DNA from: Chloroflexota bacterium
GTDB taxonomy: Bacteria; Chloroflexota; Anaerolineae; Aggregatilineales; Phototrophicaceae
Assembly: GCA_028875245.1 (NCBI GenBank)
Contig: JAPPEU010000035.1
Coordinates: forward strand, 151,455-215,454
Direction of reading: 5' to 3'
Length of the DNA stretch: 64,000 nucleotides
Part shown: piece after piece, positions 53,838 through 62,582 of the stretch
How the letters are laid out: every line of letters starts with the position of its first letter
Position numbering within the stretch: the first letter of the stretch is position 1
The notes under the pieces: generated by a model
Told to the model about the DNA's origin: nothing
The model's database searches: none
What the model saw: the letters and a program-made list of their open reading frames with translations, nothing else
Translations under genes and position numbers: made by a program

Positions 53838-54587
53838 ATGCCTCAGGAACTGAGCATCGAAGACTATATCGCGCGACAGCCTCAATATGACAAGGCGCGG
53901 CGCGTCATGCATCCGCTGCTGCGGGGGGTGGTGCCGGCCTTCTGCAAGGTGGATGTCCGCGGGCTGGACAACGTCCCGCGGCGGGGCCGCACATGCCTGA
54001 TGATTAATCATGTGTCTTATCTTGACCCGATTGTCGTAACTGTCGCCATCCCTTTTCGTCACACGGTGTCTTTGTCCAAGGTCGAGAACTTCGGCATTCC
54101 TGTGGCCGGCTGGTTCCTGCGCCAATGGGGACATTATCCGATTCACCGCGGCGAGTATGACCGCAAGGCGCTGATGCAAACCATCGCCCTGCTGAAGAGC
54201 GGCCAGCTTGTGCTCATGGCGCCTGAAGGCACGCGCCATCCCCAGGGCATGCAGCGGGCCAAAGAGGGTTTGGCCTACGTCGCGACCAAGGCGGACGCGG
54301 TCATCGTGCCAACGGCGATCTGTGGCGCTGAAGACTGGCGGCGGCGTTTGAAGCGCTTTCGCCGCGCCTATGCCAAGGTGGTATTTGGCGCGCCCTTCCG
54401 CTTCCGCAGCGACGGACGAAAACGCATCCCGCGGAACGAGCTGACTGAAATGATCACCCAGGCCATGCATCAATTGGCGAAGACGATACCCGACGAATAC
54501 GCCCATCTGCGCGGATATTACAGCGATATTGAGAAGGCCGGCACAGACCGCATCGAATTCGCCGGCGACGATCCGAACCTGTTTTAG
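53838..54587 (+). CDS. plsC: 1-acyl-sn-glycerol-3-phosphate acyltransferase
   Basis: Second acylation step of phospholipid synthesis. 249 residues. The catalytic HX4D box is TCLMINHVSYLDPIVVTVAI (about residues 52-71). WFLRQWGHYPIHRGEYDRKA (about 91-110) is the second block and APEGTRHPQG (about 127) the third. There is no clear N-terminal membrane helix, so membrane binding is probably peripheral. The last 4 nt overlap the convergent phosphotransferase gene. Confidence 0.88.
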   Translation: MPQELSIEDYIARQPQYDKARRVMHPLLRGVVPAFCKVDVRGLDNVPRRGRTCLMINHVSYLDPIVVTVAIPFRHTVSLSKVENFGIPVAGWFLRQWGHYPIHRGEYDRKALMQTIALLKSGQLVLMAPEGTRHPQGMQRAKEGLAYVATKADAVIVPTAICGAEDWRRRLKRFRRAYAKVVFGAPFRFRSDGRKRIPRNELTEMITQAMHQLAKTIPDEYAHLRGYYSDIEKAGTDRIEFAGDDPNLF

Positions 54588-55654
54588 TCTTCGCTTTCCA
54601 TGATCTCAAAGGCCCAATCCGCCAGCGCGCTCACCGAGACATTCAGGCGGGCAAAGCGCTCGTCCTGAGTATATCCCCGCACATATCGAATGTAGATCTG
54701 CTGCAGGATAACCAGCAGGCGAAAAATGCCGAGCACGTGATAGAAGCGTATGTTTGAAATGTCGCGCCCGCTGCGCTCCGCATAGCGCTGCAGGATCTGC
54801 TTTCGACTGAAGAAATCATGATCGCCGGCCGGCATGGAGCCGATCGCCCTGACGGCGGGCCTGTCATCCGGTCCCGTCCAATAAGTCAGCAAGGTGCCGA
54901 CATCGGAAAGCGGGTCGCCCAGCGTGCACATGTCCCAATCGAGAATCGCGACGACGCGCGACGGATCGTCCGCGTCGAACATGGTGTTATCGAGCTTGTA
55001 ATCGTTGTGAACCAGCGAGTGAGAGCTGGTCGCCGGCAGCTGCTGCGTCAGCCAGCGATAAATCTCGTCCAACTGCGGGATCTCGTCCAGCATGGCGGCT
55101 TGCCAGCGCCGCCACCAGCCTTCCACCTGGCGCTTGACAAAACCCTCCGGTCGCCCCAACTCGGACAAGCCCAAGGCAGCGTAGTCAACGGCGTGGAAAG
55201 CGGCGAGCGTATCGACCAGCGCCTGGCTCATCAATTGCGGCGCCTTGGCGTCAGCGGAAAATCTCGCGGGCATGCTCTCGCGAATGACGACGCCGCGGCA
55301 GCGTTCCATGATGACGAATGGCGCGCCGATGATCGCCTCGTCCTGGCAATAATGAAAGACTTTGGGCGCGTAAGGAAAGGCTTCATGCAAGACCGACAAG
55401 ACCCGGTTCTCCCGCCCCATGTCATGCGCCGAGGGCGCGTAAGTCCCCAACGGCGGGCGGCGCAAGACGTATTCCAGCGATTCGCCAAATCTCAATAGAT
55501 AGGTCAGGTTTGCCTTGCCGCCGCCAAATTGGCTTACGGTCATTTCAGCTTCGGCGCCGTGCAAGCGGCCGCTCAGATATTGCTGAAGGCGCGCTTCATC
55601 AAACCGCTCGTCGGGGCGGACGTCAATCAAATCACGCTCGTGTCTTTGCGCCAT
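54584..55654 (-). CDS. Phosphotransferase of the APH/choline-kinase fold
   Basis: 356 residues. Kinase-like fold with a nucleotide-loop region VSQFGGGKANLTYLLRFGES (about residues 40-59), Brenner-type catalytic motif SLVHNDYKLDNTMFD (about 211-225) and metal-binding ILDWDMCTLGDPLSDVG (about 234-250). The arrangement is close to the acyl-CoA-dehydrogenase-associated (ACAD10-like) phosphotransferases, which act on hydroxylated acids or CoA esters. A true antibiotic phosphotransferase is less likely. No acyl-CoA dehydrogenase gene is nearby. Single gene facing plsC. Confidence 0.85.
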   Translation of the reverse strand: MAQRHERDLIDVRPDERFDEARLQQYLSGRLHGAEAEMTVSQFGGGKANLTYLLRFGESLEYVLRRPPLGTYAPSAHDMGRENRVLSVLHEAFPYAPKVFHYCQDEAIIGAPFVIMERCRGVVIRESMPARFSADAKAPQLMSQALVDTLAAFHAVDYAALGLSELGRPEGFVKRQVEGWWRRWQAAMLDEIPQLDEIYRWLTQQLPATSSHSLVHNDYKLDNTMFDADDPSRVVAILDWDMCTLGDPLSDVGTLLTYWTGPDDRPAVRAIGSMPAGDHDFFSRKQILQRYAERSGRDISNIRFYHVLGIFRLLVILQQIYIRYVRGYTQDERFARLNVSVSALADWAFEIMESED

Positions 55655-55717
55655 CGCTCAATTTCCGTCTGTCACTGCCGTAAATTTGCTTGATATATCC
55701 ATCTAAGCAATTGAAAT

Positions 55718-55739
55718 TTTACCACCGAGTACACCGAGA
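55718..55739 (+). repeat. Dispersed accaccgag repeat, single copy
   Basis: Matches 216-237 of the window (tttaccaccgag, then one changed base, then acaccgaga). Followed by a cacaaagg stretch at 55751-55758 that echoes the second half of the first copy. Confidence 0.6.
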
Positions 55740-55792
55740 TTTTACGAAGTCACAAAGGCGCCTGCTAACTTTATGTATATCACGCCTGCACT

Positions 55793-55817
55793 GTAGGGGC
55801 GAGCCATTGGGTCGCCC
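55793..55817. repeat. GTAGGGGCG-type hairpin repeat, copy 2
   Basis: The GTAGGGGCGA head at 55793-55802 is followed by a stem GGGCGA (55797-55802) / TCGCCC (55812-55817) with a 9-nt loop. Same head and same kind of palindrome as at 395-418. Confidence 0.5.
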
Positions 55818-56006
55818 AGCAACAGAACAACCTAACAGAATGTTGCAGGTCTCACTCCATATTAATCCAAGTAAAGCACAGTGGCGGGAAGGAGGCAAAG
55901 ATCAGCGCCCGGCCGCTCCGGCTTATCACTGGCTGCGGATGCGCTATTGCGCCGTTACTGTGACGGAGTATGATAGACCGCGTTATATGAACCAAAGCGA
56001 GCCGAA

Positions 56007-57194
56007 TTGAACTTCAAGAAGACCTTCCCCATTCTGGTCGCGTACCTGATCTTCATCGTGATCGGCATTGCGTCCGGATTGCTTAACATTTCCTGGACCT
56101 ATATGCAGGACACGTTCAATGTCTCGCATGATTCGCTGGCGGCCCTGGCGCCGGCGGCGATGCTGGGCGGGTTAATCGCCGCTTTCCTCAGCGGCACGAT
56201 CATCAGCAGATTCAGCATCGGCCCGGTGTTGGTCGCGGGAATGGCCTTTGCCGGCCTGGGCATGCTTGGATACGCTGTTGCGCCGGCCTGGATTTTACTG
56301 CTCGGCGTCGCCTTTATCGCCAGTATCGGCAAAGGCACGATGGATGCGGGCCTGAACAACTTCGCCTCGGCAAATTATGGCGCCAGCGAAATGAATTGGC
56401 TTCATGCCTGCTGGGGGATCGGCTTAACCATCGCGCCGGCTGTCGTGACGCATTTTCTGCTTTATCAGGGCGGCGGCTGGCAATCAAGTTACGTGGTCGT
56501 CGGGCTGGCCATCTTGCTGATCGGCCTGGTCATACTGCTTAGCTTGCCGCTTTGGCAGATCAGTGGCGCGCAGAGCAAATCAAAGGCGGCCAGCGCGCGG
56601 CCAATGCCTGAGAGCCTGCGCCGCCCTATCGTCATGATCGGCCTCCTGTTTTTCTTCGTCTATGGCGGGGTGGAGATTGGCGCCGGGCAACTGGCCAACA
56701 CTTTGCTGATTGAGGCGCGCAGCTTGCCGCAAGAAATTGCGAGCGCTTGGGTCAGCGCCTATTGGGCCAGTTTCACCGTCGGGCGAATCACGATGGGGTT
56801 TTTGGCCATGCGCCTGGGGGACAAGACCCTGCTCAACATTTGTTTCGCCTTTTCCGTGCTCGGCGCGCTGCTTCTCTTTCTCAACTTGAATGACGGATTC
56901 AGTTTGCTCGGCTTGTTGGGGATGGGCTTTGGATTGGCGGCGATATTCCCAATCCTGATATTGCAGACGAAGGAGCGGGTCGGCCCCGGGCATGCCGCCA
57001 ACGCGATCGGCTTTCAGGTTGGCTGCGCCGGGTTGGGCGGCGCGGCACTGTCGGGCATGGGTGGCGTCTTCGCCGAGCATGTTGGCCCGGAATCGATCAG
57101 CCTGTTCATATTTGTCGGGACGCTGCTCATGCTGGCGCTCTATGAATTCATGATCCGCTGGGAAGTCGGCAAATTGCTCACGAAGCCGCAATAG
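56007..57194 (+). CDS. MFS transporter
   Basis: 395 residues from TTG 56007; no good ribosome-binding site, and the start shares bases with the stop of a tiny upstream frame. About 12 hydrophobic segments fill the chain. The motif NWLHACWGIGLTIAPAVV (about residues 130-147) and the central loop with KSKAASARP match the sugar-type MFS subgroup around FucP-like members. It is the first gene of the cell-wall sugar operon and would import a sugar or muropeptide fragment. Substrate is inferred from the neighbours (GH3 hexosaminidase, sugar kinase, MurQ). The genes follow with a 6-nt gap, then overlaps. Confidence 0.85.
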   Translation: MNFKKTFPILVAYLIFIVIGIASGLLNISWTYMQDTFNVSHDSLAALAPAAMLGGLIAAFLSGTIISRFSIGPVLVAGMAFAGLGMLGYAVAPAWILLLGVAFIASIGKGTMDAGLNNFASANYGASEMNWLHACWGIGLTIAPAVVTHFLLYQGGGWQSSYVVVGLAILLIGLVILLSLPLWQISGAQSKSKAASARPMPESLRRPIVMIGLLFFFVYGGVEIGAGQLANTLLIEARSLPQEIASAWVSAYWASFTVGRITMGFLAMRLGDKTLLNICFAFSVLGALLLFLNLNDGFSLLGLLGMGFGLAAIFPILILQTKERVGPGHAANAIGFQVGCAGLGGAALSGMGGVFAEHVGPESISLFIFVGTLLMLALYEFMIRWEVGKLLTKPQ

Positions 57195-57200
57195 GCAGTT

Positions 57201-58739
57201 ATGATGCCTTCACTTCGGGAAAAAGTCGGCCAAATGATGATGGTGGGTTTCGATGGCTTGCGCGCGCCTCGTCATATTTTGCAGTGGCTGGAAAGCGGGC
57301 GCATCGGCGGCATCTATCTGTTCGCGCGCAATGTGCGTTCACCGGCGCAAGTTGCGCGGCTCATCACGGACTGCAGGCGGGCGGCGAAGGTTCCCATTCT
57401 GGTGGGAATTGATCAAGAAGGCGGCGCCGTCGCCCGGCTGCGAGAAGGCTTTACCGAGAGCCCGGGCGCCATGGCTTTAGGGGCGAGCGGCGACCCCAAA
57501 CTGGCGGAAGACATCGCTTATATGATGGGGCTGGAATTAGCCGCCCTGGGCGTCAACTGGAATTTCGCCCCGGTGGCTGATCTTGCGCATCAAAGCGACA
57601 ACCCTTCAGTCGGCACGCGAGCGGTCGGGCGCGCTCCTCTGTTGGTCAGTGATTTCGTCAGCGCGCAGATTCGCGGCTTCCAGCGCGCTGGCGTGGCGGC
57701 CACTGTGAAGCATTTTCCCGGGCTGGGCAATAGCGTGATCGACACCCACAACGCAATGGCGACAGTATCCGCGCCGCTCTCAAGCCCCTATGCGGAGGAT
57801 CTGATGCCATTCCGCGCCGCGATTGCCGCCAGTGTCAGTTGTGTCATGCTGACCCATGTGGTCTACGAGGCATTGGACAGCGGGCGGCCGGCGACGCTTT
57901 CTCAACGAATCGCCACCGGGCTGCTTCGTGAGGAGCTTGCTTATGATGGCGCCGTCTGTACCGACTGCATGGAAATGAAGGCGATCACGGATCGCTATGG
58001 CGCCGGCGAGTCGGCGGTCCTGGCAGTGGACGCGGGCCTGGACCTGATCATGTTTTCCCACAGTCGCGAGGCGCAAGAAGCGGCTTATGAGGCGGTGCTG
58101 GAGGCGGTCGGCCGGGGGCGACTTTCGCAGGAGCGGGTCGATCAGTCTGTTGCGCGGATTCAGGCGCTTGAGCGCCAGTATTCATTGGACCACAGGCCAG
58201 CGCTAGAAATCGTAGGAAGCTCGGCGCACCTGGCCCGGGCGGATGAAGCGGCTCGCGCCGGCATTGTGCTGGTCAAGCGGGGCAACGCGCTCCCGCTCGA
58301 CAGTTCGTTGAAGCGCCCTGTTTTAATCGAGTTTCAGGCTGAGCCGAATGCAGCGGCTGCTGACCCCCAAACGCGGACATGGCTGGCGTCTTATTTGTCC
58401 TCACGCCTGCCGGCCATTCGCTGTCAAATCGTGGGCCCGCGGTTCAGTGAAGCCGAAAGCCAAGAAATCGAAAGCTTGCTGCCCGCCGCCGACGTTATCA
58501 TTCTGGTCACAAGAAATGCTCATTTGCGGCCGCGGCAGATGCAGCTCACGCAATTGATATGCGACAGCGCCGGGCAAGTTTTGCTCCTCTGCGCCCGCAA
58601 TCCCTACGACGCCGGGCGCCTCAGGCGCGCGGACACGATCATCTGCAGCAATGGCGACAGCAGGCCGTCGCTTAAAGCCGCCGTCGACGCGCTCTTTGGC
58701 GATTATCTCCCGGCTGGCAAGCTGACGGTGGCTATATGA
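57201..58739 (+). CDS. nagZ: Beta-N-acetylhexosaminidase (GH3, NagZ-like)
   Basis: Removes N-acetylglucosamine from cell-wall fragments. 512 residues, longer than NagZ alone (about 340) because of a C-terminal GH3-type domain (about 350-510). The family motif VKHFPGLGNSVIDTHNAMAT (about residues 168-187) keeps the Asp-His pair (DTH) typical of GlcNAc-specific GH3 enzymes. The nucleophile region is AVCTDCMEMKAI (about 250). No signal peptide, so it acts in the cytoplasm on imported material. Start ATG 57201 or 57204. The last 4 nt overlap the next gene. Confidence 0.9.
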   Translation: MMPSLREKVGQMMMVGFDGLRAPRHILQWLESGRIGGIYLFARNVRSPAQVARLITDCRRAAKVPILVGIDQEGGAVARLREGFTESPGAMALGASGDPKLAEDIAYMMGLELAALGVNWNFAPVADLAHQSDNPSVGTRAVGRAPLLVSDFVSAQIRGFQRAGVAATVKHFPGLGNSVIDTHNAMATVSAPLSSPYAEDLMPFRAAIAASVSCVMLTHVVYEALDSGRPATLSQRIATGLLREELAYDGAVCTDCMEMKAITDRYGAGESAVLAVDAGLDLIMFSHSREAQEAAYEAVLEAVGRGRLSQERVDQSVARIQALERQYSLDHRPALEIVGSSAHLARADEAARAGIVLVKRGNALPLDSSLKRPVLIEFQAEPNAAAADPQTRTWLASYLSSRLPAIRCQIVGPRFSEAESQEIESLLPAADVIILVTRNAHLRPRQMQLTQLICDSAGQVLLLCARNPYDAGRLRRADTIICSNGDSRPSLKAAVDALFGDYLPAGKLTVAI

Positions 58740-59935
58740 CAGCGAAGCCTGGCATGCACAGCGCATTTGAGGACCTCCTGCGCCGCCACATGCCGAGGAC
58801 ATTTCCTGCGCTTAGCTTCTGCGTCATCCACCAGGGCGAAACCATTTGGCAGGAAGCGCGTGGCTGGATCGACCCCGACGGACGAAGAATGCCAGTCAGC
58901 GACGATTCGCTCTTTGACCTCGCTTCGGTGACCAAGCTCATAATCGAGACCGGTTTTCTCGTCCTGGTTGAGGCGGGGGGGATCGGCCTTGAAAGCCGCC
59001 TGGTTGAGGTCCTGCCCGAGTTCGGCCTGATAAGCCCGCGGGAGATCGCCGGCGGGCAGGATCCACATACGCGCGCGGTCCTTCCGGTTGAGCGGCAGTA
59101 CCGGGGGATGACGGTGGACCCGGCCGGCGTGACCTTCAGACATTTGCTGACGCATTCATCGGGATTGCCGCCCTGGCGCTCGGTATACCTCGAAGCCGCC
59201 GCGGGTCCGCCCCCGCCGCCAAGCCATATTTCTGAATATGAGGGCGAACGCTGGCGCCGCGGTTTGCAGGCGATGCTGGGTTATCCCTTCGCTGGCGCGG
59301 TCGGCGACAGAGTACGTTATAGCGACATCGGCATCATGCTGCTTGGCGAGGCGGTCGCGCGCCTGCATGGCGGGCGGCTGGATCGCGCAATCAATGACCT
59401 CGTGCTGCAGCCATTGGGCCTGGATTCATTCACCTACAACCCGATGTTGAAGGGAGCCCCGCGAGAGAGCATTGTACCCACTGAGCGGGATAATCACTGG
59501 CGTCATCGCCGCGCCTGGGGCGAAGTTCACGACGAAAATGCCTGTGGCGTCGGCGGAATTGCCGGGCACGCCGGCCTCTTCGCTACAGCGCAAGATGTAG
59601 CGCGCTTTGGTCAAGCCTGGCTGGCCGGCGCTCAGGGACTTGGCATCAGCGCAGGGCTGCGCCGCATGGCGACAAGTCAGCAGGCGACCGGCCAATTCCG
59701 CTTGGGATTGGGCTGGATGCTGAAGGCGGGGGGCGATTCCTCAGCGGGCGACTTGTATGGCGCAAGCTCTTATGGCCATACCGGATTCACCGGGACCTCC
59801 CTCTGGGTTGATCCGGAGCGGGAACTGGTCAGCGCGGTTCTGAGCAATCGCGTCTATCATGGCCGCGATGACGAAGGCATTTATGCTTTTCGGCGGGGGC
59901 TGCATGATCTCATCGTCGAGCGCGTTGATTCCTAA
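58736..59935 (+). CDS. Serine hydrolase of the beta-lactamase/class C fold
   Basis: 399 residues. SxxK motif in LFDLASVTKLII (about residues 59-70, Ser64 and Lys67 approximately), the YSD motif in RVRYSDIGIMLLG (about 195), and HTG in YGHTGFTGTSLW (about 346). It is a catalytically complete penicillin-binding-protein-like hydrolase without signal peptide. In this operon it may trim peptides or esters from wall fragments, but the substrate is not shown. ATGA overlap with nagZ and a TAATG overlap with the next gene show tight coupling. Confidence 0.88.
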   Translation: MTAKPGMHSAFEDLLRRHMPRTFPALSFCVIHQGETIWQEARGWIDPDGRRMPVSDDSLFDLASVTKLIIETGFLVLVEAGGIGLESRLVEVLPEFGLISPREIAGGQDPHTRAVLPVERQYRGMTVDPAGVTFRHLLTHSSGLPPWRSVYLEAAAGPPPPPSHISEYEGERWRRGLQAMLGYPFAGAVGDRVRYSDIGIMLLGEAVARLHGGRLDRAINDLVLQPLGLDSFTYNPMLKGAPRESIVPTERDNHWRHRRAWGEVHDENACGVGGIAGHAGLFATAQDVARFGQAWLAGAQGLGISAGLRRMATSQQATGQFRLGLGWMLKAGGDSSAGDLYGASSYGHTGFTGTSLWVDPERELVSAVLSNRVYHGRDDEGIYAFRRGLHDLIVERVDS

Positions 59936-60867
59936 TGCCTGAGCCGCTCTTTCTCGGCATTGACGGCGGCGGGAGCAAGCTGCGCCTTGTGGTCGTGAAC
60001 AAAAACCTAGATGAGCTGGCGTCGTTTACGGCCGGTTCCGCTAATCCAAACATCATTGGTCACGAAGCGGCGCGGAGGAAAGTACGGCGGGGAATCGTGG
60101 ATGTGCTGGATATCGCCGGCCTGCGCGAGGAGAACATCAGCGCGGTCGGCATTGGCATTGCGGGCGCGTCCAATCTGCACAGCGAATCCTGGCTGGTGGA
60201 GACCGTCAAGCCGGTTCTGCCTGAGAGTTGCCTGACAACGAGCTCCGACTTGGAGATTGCGCTGGCGGGCGCTTTGGCGCAGGGTCACGGCATCTTGCTG
60301 CTGGCTGGAACCGGCAGCGCCGCTTACGGCGTGTCACCCGCTGGCGAGCGCCTGCAGATCGGTGGCTGGGGTTATCTGCTGGGCGATGAAGGCAGCAGCT
60401 TTTGGATCGGCTCTCAGCTCTTGAAGCATGTCCTTCGGGCGCGCGACGCAGGCAATGCGCCTCGCCAGTCGGGTTTGGCTCAAGCCTGCCTGGACGAGCT
60501 GGGCTTGAGCGAAGTGACTGATCTGATTGCCTGGGTTTATCGATCGGAAGAGGCGCCCGCAACGCGTGTGGCTGGCTTGGCGCCGCTTGTGTTGGATCGC
60601 GCGGAGCATGGCGACCGCTTGGCTCTAGAGATCTTGACGCGAGGCGCGGCGCATCTGGCAGAGCAAATTGAGACGATGCGGCGGCGGCTGAAGTACGAAG
60701 GAGCGCCGATCGCCTTTGCTGGCGGCCTGCTGGACAAAGCCAACTGGCTTTCCACGGAGTTGACGCGCCGACTCGTCTTGCCCGAGCGGCCAACCGCCAT
60801 GCATCCACCCGTTATCGGCGCGGCGATATTAGCAAAATGGAAATGGAGCGCGGCCAATAGAATATGA
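59935..60867 (+). CDS. N-acetylhexosamine kinase, BadF/BcrA ATPase family
   Basis: 310 residues. ATP-binding fold with FLGIDGGGSKLRLVVVNKNL (about residues 6-25), GSANPNIIGHEAA, and GILLLAGTGSAAYGVSP (about 119-135), then GWGYLLGDEGSSFWIGSQLL (about 143-162). Members of this family phosphorylate N-acetylglucosamine and, in MurK, also N-acetylmuramic acid. With nagZ and murQ beside it, production of MurNAc-6-phosphate for MurQ is likely (inference). Start overlaps the upstream stop (TAATG) and its own stop overlaps murQ (ATGA). Confidence 0.88.
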   Translation: MPEPLFLGIDGGGSKLRLVVVNKNLDELASFTAGSANPNIIGHEAARRKVRRGIVDVLDIAGLREENISAVGIGIAGASNLHSESWLVETVKPVLPESCLTTSSDLEIALAGALAQGHGILLLAGTGSAAYGVSPAGERLQIGGWGYLLGDEGSSFWIGSQLLKHVLRARDAGNAPRQSGLAQACLDELGLSEVTDLIAWVYRSEEAPATRVAGLAPLVLDRAEHGDRLALEILTRGAAHLAEQIETMRRRLKYEGAPIAFAGGLLDKANWLSTELTRRLVLPERPTAMHPPVIGAAILAKWKWSAANRI

Positions 60868-61757
60868 ACATTAGTACAGAGCGGGACAACCCGCGCAGCG
60901 CCAAAATCGAGCAAATGAGCACTTTCGACGCCCTCAGCCTGATCAACAGCGAAGACGCCAAAGTGGCCGCCGCCGTGAAAGAAGCGCTGCCACAAGTCGC
61001 TGAGGCGGTTGAAATTATCAGCGAGGCCCTGAGCAGCGGCGGACGCCTGTTTTATGTTGGCGCGGGCACCAGCGGTCGGCTGGGCCTTCTCGATGCCGTC
61101 GAGTGCGTGCCTACCTTCAGCACGCCGCCCGATCTCATTCAGGCGGTGGTCGCCGGCGGCAGCGAAGCACTGACGCGATCGATAGAAGGCGCGGAGGATC
61201 AAGCCGCGCAAGCTGAAACCGACCTGGCGCAGCGGGGGCTGACGGAAGCGGATGTGCTTTGTGGCATCGCCGCCAGCGGGCGCACCCCGTATGTCATGGG
61301 CGCGCTGCGTTTCGCGCGGTCAACGGGCGCGCCCACGATCGCTGTCGCCTGCAATGCGCGCTCGCCCATTTGCGCTTTGGCTGATGTAGGGATCAGCGTT
61401 GATCTGGGGCCTGAGGTGATCGCCGGCTCCACGCGGATGAAAGCGGGCACGGCGCAGAAGATGATACTGAACATGCTGAGCACGGCGACTATGATCCGCC
61501 TGGGCAAGATATACGGCAATCTGATGGTGGATGTGAAAGTCTCCAATCAGAAACTGGCCGAGCGCGCCTGCCGCCTGGTTATGCGCCTGGCAGCTGTTGA
61601 TGATCAGGAGGCGCGGAAGCTGCTGCTGAGGGCTGACAATGAGGTGAAAACCGCCGTCGTTATGAAACGTCTGGGGGTGGACCACAAGGAGGCGCGGCGT
61701 CTCTTGAAAGACGCTAACGGGAAACTGCGCGCCCTGATCGGCGATGCCTCGCCTTAA
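60864..61757 (+). CDS. murQ: N-acetylmuramic acid 6-phosphate etherase
   Basis: Cleaves the lactyl ether of MurNAc-6-phosphate to give GlcNAc-6-phosphate and lactate. 297 residues, normal length. Family motifs TERDNPRSAKIEQMSTFDAL (about 5-24), RLFYVGAGTSGRLGLLDAVE (about 55-74; the SIS-domain sugar-phosphate site), AGGSEALTRSIEGAEDQ and AGSTRMKAGTAQKMILNMLS (about 188-207). Last gene of the operon; 9 nt separate it from the convergent enoyl-CoA hydratase. Confidence 0.95.
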   Translation: MNISTERDNPRSAKIEQMSTFDALSLINSEDAKVAAAVKEALPQVAEAVEIISEALSSGGRLFYVGAGTSGRLGLLDAVECVPTFSTPPDLIQAVVAGGSEALTRSIEGAEDQAAQAETDLAQRGLTEADVLCGIAASGRTPYVMGALRFARSTGAPTIAVACNARSPICALADVGISVDLGPEVIAGSTRMKAGTAQKMILNMLSTATMIRLGKIYGNLMVDVKVSNQKLAERACRLVMRLAAVDDQEARKLLLRADNEVKTAVVMKRLGVDHKEARRLLKDANGKLRALIGDASP

Positions 61758-61766
61758 AACTCTGCT

Positions 61767-62555
61767 TCATTCGCCTTCCCAGTCTATCGGATAGGTTTTG
61801 TCAATCATGGCTTTTACGGCATTGTGGAAGTCCTCAGTGCGGAAGAGCTGCGCCTGCGCCCACGCTTCAATCTGCAGGCCGCGCGCGTTATCGGCGATAT
61901 CGTTGACGACTCGTTTGGCGTAACTGACCGCCAGCGGCGCCGAGGCAGCCAGCGCATCAACAAATTCACCAAGGCCTTGATCCAATTCGTCTTTCGGGAA
62001 TACGGCATTCACCAGTCCCCAATCGAGGGCTTGTGACAGGTCGATATTGCGGCCGGTCATGATTAAATCTTTGGCGCGCGCGGGGCCGATGAGCTTCACC
62101 AGGCGCACGGAGCCGCCCACATCGGGAATGATGCCGAGGCGCGCTTCCGGCAGGCCCAGCTTCGTCCGCTCCGCCGCAATGCGAAAATCGCAGGCCAGCG
62201 CCAGCTCCAGCGCCAAACCCAGGCAATAACCCTGCAAGACGCAGACGACGGGCAGGGAGCAGCGCTCGATCTTGTTCAAGACGGCTTGATAGCGGGCGGT
62301 GAATGGGAACAGGTTTTTGCGCAGCCCTTCGTCCGGCGTCAGGAATTGATTGAGGTCGATGCCGGCTGAAAATACCCGGCCCGCGCCGCGGACAATGACC
62401 GCCCGCGCGCCCTTGTTAAATTCGTCCTCCGCCTGATCAAAGGCGACCGAAAGCGCCTGCATCATCTCGTCGTTGATGGCGTTGCGCTGGCGCGGACGAT
62501 TGAGCGTGACCTCAAACACCGCCCCATCACGCTGCGCCAGAATCAGATCAGACAC
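61767..62555 (-). CDS. Enoyl-CoA hydratase/isomerase family protein
   Basis: 262 residues of the crotonase fold. N-terminal FEVTLNRPRQRNAINDEMMQ (about 14-33); oxyanion-hole stretch VFSAGIDLNQF (about 61) and QGYCLGLALELALACDFRIA (about 108-127). Of the two usual catalytic glutamates, one appears in KLGLPEARLGIIPDVGG (about residue 136). It may act on acyl-CoA hydration or isomerisation; the exact reaction is not visible. It follows fabD by 27 nt, which suggests lipid metabolism. Confidence 0.87.
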   Translation of the reverse strand: MSDLILAQRDGAVFEVTLNRPRQRNAINDEMMQALSVAFDQAEDEFNKGARAVIVRGAGRVFSAGIDLNQFLTPDEGLRKNLFPFTARYQAVLNKIERCSLPVVCVLQGYCLGLALELALACDFRIAAERTKLGLPEARLGIIPDVGGSVRLVKLIGPARAKDLIMTGRNIDLSQALDWGLVNAVFPKDELDQGLGEFVDALAASAPLAVSYAKRVVNDIADNARGLQIEAWAQAQLFRTEDFHNAVKAMIDKTYPIDWEGE

Positions 62556-62582
62556 GTCGAACCCCCTCGTGTTTCGACCGAT

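Larger units (their letters stand above)
55655..56006. other. Intergenic stretch with repeats and a promoter candidate
   Basis: No gene found. It holds an accaccgag repeat (55718-55739), a gtaggggcg hairpin repeat (55793-55817) and, near its end, a possible promoter for the downstream operon: TTGCGC at 55947-55952, 16-nt spacer, TATGAT at 55969-55974. A seven-codon frame at 55987-56010 ends with its TGA sharing bases with the TTG start of the next gene. Confidence 0.5.

Noticed and set aside
54584..55654. Aminoglycoside resistance phosphotransferase
   Set aside because: Motifs fit the wider APH fold, but the sequence pattern is closer to ACAD10-like phosphotransferases and no resistance context exists.
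58736..59935. Antibiotic-inactivating beta-lactamase
   Set aside because: SxxK, YSD and HTG motifs define only the general serine hydrolase fold; no signal peptide, and the operon is for cell-wall sugars.
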